Shown: piece after piece, positions 54,700 through 63,214 of the stretch
Layout of the letters: every line of letters starts with the position of its first letter
How positions within the stretch are numbered: position 1 is the stretch's first letter
Source: Bacteroides stercorirosoris
GTDB taxonomy: Bacteria > Bacteroidota > Bacteroidia > Bacteroidales > Bacteroidaceae
Assembly: GCF_900142015.1 (NCBI RefSeq)
Contig: NZ_FQZN01000019.1
Location: 1 to 64,000 of the forward strand
DNA: 64,000 nucleotides
Reading direction: 5' to 3'
Made by a program: the position numbers and the translations under genes
The notes under the pieces: model-generated
The model's input: only the letters and a program-made list of their open reading frames with translations
Told to the model about the DNA's origin: nothing
The model's database searches: none

Positions 54700-56427
54700 A
54701 TGAGAAAGTTATTGATATATTTGGTGCCTGTATTGGCGTTCTGTTTATTGAATATTACTTCATGCAAGGACGAGAGTGAAGAGATGCCTCGTCTGTTCAG
54801 GCCTTCTTTCATCGCCTCTTCCTGTTTTGCGGAAGGGAATACGGTTTCTCTTGCCTGGAGAACATCCGGAGAAGCTACTTCCTATACGGTAGAACTCTCT
54901 CAGGATGCCACCTTCCAGGCGGAACCGGCAGAGGTGCAGACGGTGAAAAGCAATAAGTGTACATTTTCCAATTTGCGTTACGAAACGGGGTATTATGCTC
55001 GGGTGAGGGCTAATAATGAAGGGCTTGATATCATTTCAAACTGGACGGAGTATACTTCGTCCATTAGGACTCTGTCACGCGTCATACCTAAGATACTTTA
55101 TGCGCCGGATGAAAATCTGATAACAGAAAATTCGGTGGCGATAGCATGGAAGGTATCGGATGTCAATCCGGTCGACGGTGTTTCTGTCTGGTTGGCGGAC
55201 GGAGGACAGGCAGACGAGAAGCATTTTGACTTATCTGCCTCGGATATTTCTTCCGGTAAGTATGTGATTTCAGGATTGTCTCCCCGTTCCACTTATCTGG
55301 TTGCTTTGACAAACAGTAAGGCTCCCGAAGGCGCTGAGAAGTACAACCTGCAGAAATTTACTACAGCCGGTATGCCTGCCGGTGCTGTACTGGCTACGGA
55401 TGGCGTCGACTTACTGGCGAAGATAAAGGAGGGAATGAATGACGGCAGCAAATCAAGTCTGATTTTCCAGTTGCAAAACGGAGTTGATTATTATCTGTCC
55501 GCAGACGGCCTTCCCGCAAGCAGCACCGGTGACATCAAACTGACGAAGAGTATCGCATTCCTGGCTAATCCCGGGGAGCGTCCTACACTCTACATACGCA
55601 AAGGCGGTTTCATCATAAAGCCGGAAGTGAACAATATTCCCGAAATCGAATATTTTGTGGTTGAGAATGTAAATGTTAAGGAACCGGTTGTTGCCGGTGG
55701 AAGCGGCGGCAGTAAAACTCGCCTGCTTAATATCGGCAAGCACGATGCCGGCACGGATATTACGATAGACCGTTTCGAAATCCGGAATTCGGATGTTATA
55801 CTGCCTTCTTCTGTGCTGATGATGAACGATGCCAGTGACGGAATGACGACAATCAATCATATCCGGATAGACAATTGCCGGGTGACGGGTGTCAATGATA
55901 CTAAATACGTGACAAAGCAGTTCGGATTTATACACGCCATCAATAAAGGCTCTAATGTCTGGAACGACGTGTCCGTTTCGAACTCAACTTTCTATGAGTT
56001 TTATATCTCACCGGGGGTATTCGGGGCATTGACTGCCGGTGTACCGGTTGCTGCTGATTCTAAGGTTTCCATATCAAATTGTACTTTCTATAATTGGGCA
56101 ACAAGCAAGGCGGCTTATACGGCTATCGGAAACTTTTCCAAGCTGTCCACGCCATTGTCTTTATCGGTCAGTGGATGCGTCTTTGGCTATAGTGCTGGGA
56201 AAGCGCTTGACCCCGGTGCATGCAATCTGACGGCGAAGAACAACTATTGTACGACTGATTTTGAACAAGCATCCGGTACGGGACTTTCGTTGATAGATTT
56301 AGGATTATCTGATTCTTCTTTCTTCAGGAATGCCAAGGAAAATGATTTCACCGTTATCGATTTTGAATCTGTCGTTTACACTCAGGAATATGGTGATCCG
56401 CACTGGATTACCGTTCAGGAATACTGA
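54700..56427 (+). CDS. FnIII/beta-helix surface lipoprotein (DUF4957-like)
   Basis: A 575-residue lipoprotein (MRKLLIYLVPVLAFCLLNIT, lipobox ITSC) with two fibronectin-III-like domains (about 35-220) and a C-terminal pectin-lyase-type beta-helix (about 255-530; DUF4957/DUF5123-like). Such proteins in Bacteroides pectin loci are probably surface glycan-binding proteins, not proven lyases. Start at 54700 gives the correct signal peptide; an earlier Met at 54679 overlaps susD. Confidence 0.8.
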   Translation: MRKLLIYLVPVLAFCLLNITSCKDESEEMPRLFRPSFIASSCFAEGNTVSLAWRTSGEATSYTVELSQDATFQAEPAEVQTVKSNKCTFSNLRYETGYYARVRANNEGLDIISNWTEYTSSIRTLSRVIPKILYAPDENLITENSVAIAWKVSDVNPVDGVSVWLADGGQADEKHFDLSASDISSGKYVISGLSPRSTYLVALTNSKAPEGAEKYNLQKFTTAGMPAGAVLATDGVDLLAKIKEGMNDGSKSSLIFQLQNGVDYYLSADGLPASSTGDIKLTKSIAFLANPGERPTLYIRKGGFIIKPEVNNIPEIEYFVVENVNVKEPVVAGGSGGSKTRLLNIGKHDAGTDITIDRFEIRNSDVILPSSVLMMNDASDGMTTINHIRIDNCRVTGVNDTKYVTKQFGFIHAINKGSNVWNDVSVSNSTFYEFYISPGVFGALTAGVPVAADSKVSISNCTFYNWATSKAAYTAIGNFSKLSTPLSLSVSGCVFGYSAGKALDPGACNLTAKNNYCTTDFEQASGTGLSLIDLGLSDSSFFRNAKENDFTVIDFESVVYTQEYGDPHWITVQEY

Positions 56428-56777
56428 TCATGATTCATTACTCCGGATGGTAACTCCGGTTACATGCCGGAGTAGTTTCATTTACACGGCGGAGTAGCTT
56501 CATTTACATACCGAGGTAAAGGTCGTTACAATAAGTGGTAACGGTCGTTACATACGGCGGTAAATGCTTTTACATCCTGCGGTAAATGGATTGTAAATGC
56601 TATTTGCTGATAATCAGTAGAATAACTGGATGCGCTGGCAACGCTCTTTCAATAAATAGAATGTGTAAGATTCTGTGAAAGGTGCTGTGCATTGTGCGGG
56701 CGGATTATGCGCCTGCACAAGCATGGTCACTGAGTATGTATGTACAACCTTCCGTATAAATTAAAATAGAGAATAAA
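56428..56777. other. Intergenic region between the DUF4957-like gene and PL1
   Basis: 350 bases without a gene. The first half is the 22-bp tandem array (56449-56596); the rest, AT-rich, leads to the PL1 start. No terminator or promoter is clear. Confidence 0.5.
56449..56596. repeat. Tandem array, seven units of 22 bp
   Basis: TTACA occurs at 56460, 56482, 56504, 56526, 56548 and 56570, exactly 22 bp apart; the next position holds its reverse complement TGTAA. GGTAA (or AGTAG) precedes each by 11 bp, so most units are imperfect dyads, GGTAAC-n-GTTACA. There are no spacers, so not CRISPR. It shares the 22-bp period, but not the sequence, with the array at 17676-17897. Confidence 0.8.
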
Positions 56778-58184
56778 ATGAAATGTAATATGGTTTGGAT
56801 ATCTTTCGTTGTATGGACGCTTTTGGCTTGCGGTACGAAAGAAGAGGATATAAAACTTTCCGCCCCTTTTCCCGACTATGGGGAAGTACTTGCTTTTCCG
56901 GGAGCGGAAGGCTATGGGCGTAATGCTGTTGGAGGGAGACGCGGTGAGATTTATCATGTCACTACCCTGGCCGATTCCGGAAAAGGTTCTTTGCGTGATG
57001 CGGTGAGCAGGCCGAACCGGATTATTGTTTTCGATGTTTCGGGAATTATCAGATTGCAGTCTTCGCTCAGCTTTTCCAAGAACCTGACTATTGCCGGACA
57101 GACAGCACCGGGAGACGGGATTGTGGTATATGGTAAACATGTCTCTTTTTCAGGAGCAGACAATCTGATATGTCGTTATCTGCGTATACGTATGGGGGTG
57201 AACGGGAAAGAAGGAAGTGATGCAGCTGGGGTAGCTTATGGTTCGAACATGATTTTCGACCATCTCTCTGTCACTTGGGGACGTGATGAATGTTTTTCTA
57301 TCAATGGAGATCCAAAGAAACCGGACGACCAGCCTCGGAACATCACTATACAGAATTCATTTATCGGGCAAGGGCTGCAACCCCATTCTTGCGGCGGACT
57401 CATTCAGACTACTGCCGAGAATGGAATCACTTTGTATCGTAACCTTTATATTGACAATAAAACCCGTAATCCGAAGGTGAAAGGGCTGAATCAGTTTGTG
57501 AATAATGTTGTTTACAACTGGGGAAATGGCGGTGCTTACATAATGGGTGATACGGAACAGATTTCAGAAGCGGATATCCGCAACAATTATTTCATAGTAG
57601 GGACTACCTATAATTATGATGGTAAAAAGTTAGGTGCTACAGCTCCTTTCACCCGTTATAACGAAAACTTCCGTGCTTATTTATCCGGCAACTTTTATGA
57701 TGCCGATAAAGACGGTGTACTGAATGGCCGCGAACTGACACGTGACGATTGCACCAAACGGAAGCAGGAGAATGGAACAGAGATAGTCGTAACCCCTACA
57801 TTTCTTGATAATCCTTCCGACAAACATCCCGGCATAACCGGATTAATGACTGCCCGCGAAGCTTATGAATGGATTGTTGCCAATGGTGGGGCTTCTCTTC
57901 CCGCCCGCGACCAGGTGGATGCTTATCTTGTAGAGGAACTCACTTCGTTGGGACTGAAAGGTGAAATCATCTGTTCTGAGCTGGAGCTTCCGACAAAAGG
58001 CCCCGGTGAGCTAAAAGCAGGTACAAAGCTTCCGGATTCGGATAACGACGGGATGCCGGATGAATTTGAAGACAAATACGGACTTGATAAAAACGACCCG
58101 TCGGATGCAATGAAGATAGCTTCCAACGGATATACTAATATTGAAAACTATATTTTTTCTATAAGCAGACTTTTAACTCCGTGA
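56778..58184 (+). CDS. Pectate lyase family 1-like lipoprotein
   Basis: A 468-residue lipoprotein (lipobox TLLAC, Cys15). The mature part starts AFPGAEGYGRNAVGGRRGE, followed by a beta-helix to about residue 320 and a Ca-binding repeat (DSDNDGMPDEFEDKYG). It resembles the lyase at 25811-27577 in its first 150 residues (RGGxxYHVTxLxDSGxGSLR, TIAGQTAPGDGI). It likely cleaves pectic galacturonan at the cell surface. It is the last gene of the second SusCD locus, 350 bp after its neighbour. Confidence 0.85.
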   Translation: MKCNMVWISFVVWTLLACGTKEEDIKLSAPFPDYGEVLAFPGAEGYGRNAVGGRRGEIYHVTTLADSGKGSLRDAVSRPNRIIVFDVSGIIRLQSSLSFSKNLTIAGQTAPGDGIVVYGKHVSFSGADNLICRYLRIRMGVNGKEGSDAAGVAYGSNMIFDHLSVTWGRDECFSINGDPKKPDDQPRNITIQNSFIGQGLQPHSCGGLIQTTAENGITLYRNLYIDNKTRNPKVKGLNQFVNNVVYNWGNGGAYIMGDTEQISEADIRNNYFIVGTTYNYDGKKLGATAPFTRYNENFRAYLSGNFYDADKDGVLNGRELTRDDCTKRKQENGTEIVVTPTFLDNPSDKHPGITGLMTAREAYEWIVANGGASLPARDQVDAYLVEELTSLGLKGEIICSELELPTKGPGELKAGTKLPDSDNDGMPDEFEDKYGLDKNDPSDAMKIASNGYTNIENYIFSISRLLTP

Positions 58185-58228
58185 AAGGGGAGGCTAAGTC
58201 TTCGATAAATAAGTCTTCAGTAAAATGA

Positions 58229-58256
58229 AAAAGAGGATGCGTTCACATCCTCTTTT
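58229..58256. terminator. Bidirectional terminator between PL1 and LruC genes
   Basis: AAAAGAGGATG (58229-58239) pairs perfectly with CATCCTCTTTT (58246-58256) around a 6-nt loop, with T-runs on both strands, between convergent genes. Confidence 0.85.
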
Positions 58257-58276
58257 CTTTTTAAGTTCAAAGTTTC

Positions 58277-60265
58277 TTATTTCTTATACCAATCCTTATT
58301 TTCGGTACCATTGCTTTCAACCCATTTGGAATATCCACTGTAAAGCTGGTCAATAGCGACGCTTTCGTTTGTTCTATCCAGAAGTTTGCTCAAATCTTCT
58401 TCATTGGCTCCACTGAGGAAGATAGCGAACGGATAGGCACCGTTACGTACATAGTAGATACCTTGGCTGGGTTTTGAAGCATCATCTCCTTTGCCAAAAT
58501 ACGATGGTTCCACTTTAGATGTCGGCTTATGTTTGGGGAGGTGTACTTCCCAACGTTTACCACTCTCTTCATTCTTGAAGATGAAAGCTTCGGCATCAGA
58601 CTGGCGGGTGGCAGGTGATTTCTCTTCGTAGTTGACAGTCACCCTATACTCTTCTCCCACATTGTCCTTTACATTGTCAGTCAGGATATATACGTTATCT
58701 GTAGCCTCATATTGTAAGTCCTTCTCTGTGAACTCAGTTTCTCCGGCTTTGCGTACAGCAAAAGTTGCAGAAGAAACGGTGCCGTCGGTTGTCAGTCTGA
58801 ATGCCAGTCCGTTGGTATTGGCTGCTACGTTTGCAAAGGTTTTGAAGACGAAAGTTTCACTATAAATATTATTTATATCAAAAGTCTTTCCATAAGAATA
58901 GCGTACCATTACGTCATTCATATCATAATCTCCCTTGCTGGGCCACAAATCTTCAAAAACGAAAGTTCCTTTCAATGCTGGCTTTATGGTAGTCTTGTCA
59001 TCGTCGGGATCTACAGTTGGTATGTCTGTAATAGCATCTACCGGATTTGATTTCAGCGTCATCACAACGTCACTGAAGTTTTCATCCGTAGTGAAGTCTT
59101 CGAACGAAATCATTACCCAATCACCATATTTATATACTGCGGTGCGAGGAGATTTGAAAGCTGTTCCCTTATTGTTTACGCTGAGTCCTTCCGATGTGGC
59201 TGCACGATATTTGTTGTTACCGGTGAATCCTGACACACGATTACTCCATGCATTATTGGCAAGAACAAAACCGATTCTGTATTTCTCAGGAAATACATTA
59301 GTCCCGTCTTCCATACTTCCGTTAGCGATATGCGGGTAATATTTCAATTGAACGGATGTCAGTCTGTCTATACCGGCAGTGGGCTTTGCCTTCTCAGGGC
59401 CATTTCCCCACTTTCCATCTTGCGTATTGGGGAATAGCATAATGATATGAGCATCTTTCAGACTTGTCGGTTTTTCTCCTTCTTTATAGTAATAATACCC
59501 CATAGAGCAATTCCAACAAGTATTCTGTCCGAGGAAAGTTACTACCACTTCGGCGTTCTCATTGATGTACATATCCGAATAGCTACGATATTCTTCCGGG
59601 CAAGACTTCTTGGTGTTGATAACCCGTGTATGTGCAGTGTAGAGTCCATCTTTCTCTTTAGCGGCAAAATCTCCGTTATATTTATAGCCGATTTCTCCGT
59701 TACGTTTTTTATTGTAGCTACCCAACCAGTCCTTCCAGCGTGTATCTTGATATGCGGGAGGAGTATTCCGCTGAGTTAACATATAGCTATCGTATTCTTT
59801 ATCTGTAGGGCGTACCGCACGGGTATTTGCATCTGCCGCCCCATCTGTGGCCTTGATAACTCCGTTGACTATCTCTGCTTCTATCAAAGTCTGTGCAAAG
59901 AATGCCGGGGTATAGACATATACTTTCTTTACGTACGCGGGCAGTTCCACTTTTCCATTGAAAACGCTGTTGTCGGTAGTGTAGGATACGAAGAGGGGGG
60001 ACACATCATCTCGCTTAATACAGTTGTACTCACCAGGAGTAACGGGCATTTCATCATACAATTCAAAGTAAACATTAGCTTGCACTTCGCTATTTAGATA
60101 GCTAACTTCCAAGCTGACTTCGTTCTGAACTGTTGCATAGTCGAATTCATTGAATTCTTTGTCGTCTTCTTTGGGACCCTGATAAACATCCTTATCAGTG
60201 CAGCTACTTAGGGCAAGAGTAAAAGTTGTAGTAAGTAGCATCATCCCTAATAGTCTTTTTCTCAT
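58277..60265 (-). CDS. LruC-domain lipoprotein
   Basis: A 662-residue lipoprotein (MRKRLLGMMLLTTTFTLALS, lipobox LSSC). The C-terminal half holds the LruC/DUF4842 domain with the motif FEDLWPSKGDYDMNDVMVRY and a preceding DUF4114-like stretch. The domain was named in Leptospira; the function is unknown, presumably cell-surface binding. The start at 60265 is favoured by a full promoter (TTG, 20 bp, TACATTTG) at 60324-60294, which would be inside the gene if the earlier Met at 60304 were used. Confidence 0.8.
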   Translation of the reverse strand: MRKRLLGMMLLTTTFTLALSSCTDKDVYQGPKEDDKEFNEFDYATVQNEVSLEVSYLNSEVQANVYFELYDEMPVTPGEYNCIKRDDVSPLFVSYTTDNSVFNGKVELPAYVKKVYVYTPAFFAQTLIEAEIVNGVIKATDGAADANTRAVRPTDKEYDSYMLTQRNTPPAYQDTRWKDWLGSYNKKRNGEIGYKYNGDFAAKEKDGLYTAHTRVINTKKSCPEEYRSYSDMYINENAEVVVTFLGQNTCWNCSMGYYYYKEGEKPTSLKDAHIIMLFPNTQDGKWGNGPEKAKPTAGIDRLTSVQLKYYPHIANGSMEDGTNVFPEKYRIGFVLANNAWSNRVSGFTGNNKYRAATSEGLSVNNKGTAFKSPRTAVYKYGDWVMISFEDFTTDENFSDVVMTLKSNPVDAITDIPTVDPDDDKTTIKPALKGTFVFEDLWPSKGDYDMNDVMVRYSYGKTFDINNIYSETFVFKTFANVAANTNGLAFRLTTDGTVSSATFAVRKAGETEFTEKDLQYEATDNVYILTDNVKDNVGEEYRVTVNYEEKSPATRQSDAEAFIFKNEESGKRWEVHLPKHKPTSKVEPSYFGKGDDASKPSQGIYYVRNGAYPFAIFLSGANEEDLSKLLDRTNESVAIDQLYSGYSKWVESNGTENKDWYKK

Positions 60266-60293
60266 AAAATGTAGTATTGGCATGAATCTTCTG

Positions 60294-60325
60294 CAAATGT
60301 ACAATAAATGAATGAATTTTACAAC
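60294..60325 (-). promoter_or_regulatory. Promoter of the LruC gene
   Basis: On the minus strand TTG (60324-60322), 20 bp, TACATTTG (60301-60294), close to the Bacteroides consensus, with a leader of about 28 bp. Confidence 0.65.
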
Positions 60326-60417
60326 AAAATATGCGACTTTTTGTTGTTTATTATAGTCTAATTAACTTTGCTGCGGAAATGACATCCGTATTACAGATTT
60401 ATTACAGAATTTATCTT

Positions 60418-60425
60418 TAGCTTTG
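60418..60425 (+). promoter_or_regulatory. -7 box for the DUF2490 gene
   Basis: TAGCTTTG, 19 bp before the start codon; no clear -33 element. Confidence 0.4.
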
Positions 60426-60444
60426 TGAGCTCAAAAGAATATGA

Positions 60445-61125
60445 ATGAAAACAGTAAAAAACGATATCTTGAAAGGACGCGCTTTGTCGCTGAGAGTAGC
60501 CTCTTTGTCTGCTGTCTTATTCGTCATTTGCCTGTTTCCTTTGCAGGCGCAGGATAGTGATTTTGTGACCTGGAATAAGATGAAAGCCAGATATGATGTA
60601 TCACCTAAGGTTGAGCTTTACGGAGATGTGGAGATGCGTACCCGTGATGCATTGGAAGAAATAGACCGTTGGGGATTTGGCGTAGGCGCTTCAGTTCGTC
60701 TTCTTTCATTTCTGAAAGCTGAAGGCGGTTACGAATTTCACTATCGCAATCGTGGTGAAAACGGCTGGAAATCCCGGCACCGTTATCATGCAGGGGCTTC
60801 TGCCACTTTCAAAAAAAGACAATGGACGTTCACCCTGCGCGAACGTTTCCAGCATACTTTTGACGGACGCGGAGCAGATGAATTTCGCCTCCGCACCCGC
60901 TTGAAAGCGGCCTATAAGGTAACTACATGGTCGCCGTATGTCTCTTTGGAGCAATATCACGGTCTGGGCAAAGATGAATGGTTCCATGCCTCCCGTTTCC
61001 GTGCTCGGGGTGGGGTAGAAGCTAAATTGTCATCCTCCTGGTCGGCAGATGTTTTCTATTGCTACCAGCACGAGAGTGATCTGGACAGGCACGTACTGGG
61101 CTGGGAGTTGATTTACAGATTTTAA
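60445..61125 (+). CDS. DUF2490 outer-membrane-like protein
   Basis: A 226-residue exported protein (signal ending LQAQD) made of amphipathic beta-strands, typical of DUF2490: FVTWNKMKARYDVSPKVELY and repeated RxxxxRxR arginine-rich strands, ending in Tyr-Arg-Phe. It is probably a small beta-barrel; function unknown. It lies between the divergent LruC gene and the third ECF sigma gene. Confidence 0.75.
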   Translation: MKTVKNDILKGRALSLRVASLSAVLFVICLFPLQAQDSDFVTWNKMKARYDVSPKVELYGDVEMRTRDALEEIDRWGFGVGASVRLLSFLKAEGGYEFHYRNRGENGWKSRHRYHAGASATFKKRQWTFTLRERFQHTFDGRGADEFRLRTRLKAAYKVTTWSPYVSLEQYHGLGKDEWFHASRFRARGGVEAKLSSSWSADVFYCYQHESDLDRHVLGWELIYRF

Positions 61126-61403
61126 ATACCTTAACTTCCGAAAAACGGCGAAAATGCCCAAAACATGTTCCTGTCTTGGGTAAAAGTTGCAAATAAAGGC
61201 TTTTAAGAAAAGAAATGAGTTTAAAAATCAAGAAATAAATCAGGCAATACTGCTTGGGTCTGATAATATTTCCGGTACAATTTGCATATCTTATAAAAAA
61301 TGACGAACATTGTATTTCGTTAACCGACTTCGGATATTCCTGTGTTTGTAATATCCCTGTAAGAAGCCTACTGTATTTTTATGCTCTAAATGATGAAAAT
61401 GTT

Positions 61404-62021
61404 ATGACAGAATACATGGATGAGAAAGTATTATTATCAGAGATTAAGCAGAATAACAAGGAAGCTTTCGAATTTCTTTTCAAGAGATATTACCCCAGAT
61501 TGCAAGGGTATGCCATTCGTTTTGTGGAAGATGAAGAAGTGGCCCGGGACATTATCCAGGAGTGCTTCCTGAAGTTTTGGGAGAAGCGGGAACTGCTTTC
61601 TGCGGTATCTGTCACTTCGTTGTTGTTTGCTATGGTACGCAACAGTTGTCTTAATTATCTCAAACACCTTTCAGTTATTGAGAAACATCAGATAGAATAT
61701 CTGGCAAATCAGGAAGGAGAAGAGAGGCTGTATTATGCCGACTTTGCGCTGGATGCTGAATACGGGCTTCTATATGATGAGTTGCAGGAACAAATCAAGA
61801 TTGTGATAAACGATCTCCCCGAACGTTGCCGTGAAGTCTTTATCATGAGCCGTTTTAAGAATCTGAAAAACCGGGAGATAGCGGATAAACTCAAAATCTC
61901 CACTACTGCGGTAGAAAAGCAAATAGCTAAGGCACTGAACAGTTTCTCCAAACACTTTAAAGATAAGTATCCGCTGGATATTTATATAATGGTGTTGGCA
62001 TGGGTGATTTTTAATGAATGA
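61404..62021 (+). CDS. ECF RNA polymerase sigma factor
   Basis: A 205-residue sigma factor: MTEYMDEKVLLSEIKQNNKE, region 2 (FLFKRYYPRLQGYAIRFVEDEEVARDI in part) and region 4 (LPERCREVFIMSRFKNLKNREIA in part). The start at 61404 is preferred over the upstream in-frame Met at 61254, whose extra 50 residues look like translated leader. It ends with a hydrophobic tail like the other sigma factors here. A terminator separates it from the following fecR gene. Confidence 0.88.
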   Translation: MTEYMDEKVLLSEIKQNNKEAFEFLFKRYYPRLQGYAIRFVEDEEVARDIIQECFLKFWEKRELLSAVSVTSLLFAMVRNSCLNYLKHLSVIEKHQIEYLANQEGEERLYYADFALDAEYGLLYDELQEQIKIVINDLPERCREVFIMSRFKNLKNREIADKLKISTTAVEKQIAKALNSFSKHFKDKYPLDIYIMVLAWVIFNE

Positions 62022-62040
62022 GAATATACATGATCGGTTA

Positions 62041-62073
62041 AAAAGCGGAAAATGGAAGTTTTCTGCTTTTTTT
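62041..62073 (+). terminator. Terminator between sigma and fecR genes
   Basis: AAAAGCGGAAAA (62041-62052) pairs with TTTTCTGCTTTT (62059-62070) with one G-T pair, followed by more Ts. It implies the sigma gene can be transcribed apart from its target operon. Confidence 0.7.
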
Positions 62074-62132
62074 CTTTATATGAGGGTTAGGTAAGATAAA
62101 TTATAGTTGTTATATCTTTAGAGAGCGAAATT

Positions 62133-63122
62133 ATGAAAGCAGAAAAACAAATTCAGATATTGGCTATCCGTTACTTCGAAGGACAGATTTCGAGGGCGGA
62201 CGAAGAACGTTTATTCAAGTTCATTCAGGAGAGTGAGGAGAATTATTCGCAGTTCAAGGCGTGGGAACATGAATGGCTGCTTTCTTCGGAAACCGACGAC
62301 AGGACAGAACATGAATGGGAAAGATTGCAAGTTAAGATGCGTACCCGCGAAACGATTGTCCCGATGTTGCCGTCTTCTAAATTCACTTTCTGGAGAAAGA
62401 CAGCTGCTGTTGCCGCTATTGTGGTTCTGACAGCCGGGACTACCTTAGGCATTTGGAATACAATTTCCTATTTACAGCCCGAAACTTACCTGACACTTGA
62501 AGCACCTTATGGTGAAAAGAGTAAGATGACTTTGCCGGATGGTACGGTAATTTGGCTGAATGCAGGCTCTAAGCTTCAATATTCCAATAAATTCAATACC
62601 GGTGACCGCCGGGTGAAGTTGGATGGAGAGGGCTATTTTGAAGTCACCAAGCACAATGGCAAACAGTTTACTGTAGAAACAATGGCCTATGATGTGGTAG
62701 TGAAAGGTACGAAATTCGATGTTTCTGCTTATTCGGATGATGAGTTTGTCACTACTACTTTGCTTGAAGGAAGTGTGGAACTTCTGCGTGGCGAACAAAC
62801 CGTGAAGATGAGGCCCGGAGAGTCTGTACGCTTGGATCTGCTTTCCGGGAGATTTATCCGTAACAGGGTGAATGCTTCGCAATCAAAAGCCTGGTCAGAG
62901 AATAAGTTAGAGTTCGACCATATCACATTGAAAGAATTGGTCGTGAAATTATCCCGGCAATATGATGTGAAAATCCGGCTTGAATCAGAACAATTGGGAA
63001 ATAAAACTTTCCATTTCTCACTTCGGAATCAAGAGACGATAAGTGAGGTTATGGAAGCTTTGCAAAAGATTATTCCAATCACTGTGGAACGTAAAAAAGA
63101 ATATATATATATACGAGAATAA
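62133..63122 (+). CDS. FecR-family anti-sigma factor
   Basis: A 329-residue anti-sigma factor: N-terminal helical domain (about 1-75), TM helix (about 90-107), FecR domain (about 120-225) and C-terminal DUF4974-like domain (about 250-325). A TATCTTTA sequence lies 20 bp upstream and could be its promoter. It pairs with the upstream ECF sigma and the downstream SusC. Confidence 0.92.
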   Translation: MKAEKQIQILAIRYFEGQISRADEERLFKFIQESEENYSQFKAWEHEWLLSSETDDRTEHEWERLQVKMRTRETIVPMLPSSKFTFWRKTAAVAAIVVLTAGTTLGIWNTISYLQPETYLTLEAPYGEKSKMTLPDGTVIWLNAGSKLQYSNKFNTGDRRVKLDGEGYFEVTKHNGKQFTVETMAYDVVVKGTKFDVSAYSDDEFVTTTLLEGSVELLRGEQTVKMRPGESVRLDLLSGRFIRNRVNASQSKAWSENKLEFDHITLKELVVKLSRQYDVKIRLESEQLGNKTFHFSLRNQETISEVMEALQKIIPITVERKKEYIYIRE

Positions 63123-63214
63123 AGCATGTTTTAGTTTCAACCTTTTAGAATTCAGTATTATGTCTAACAAATTAAAGAACAGTTTTTATTAACAACGATT
63201 CTAATTTTTACACT

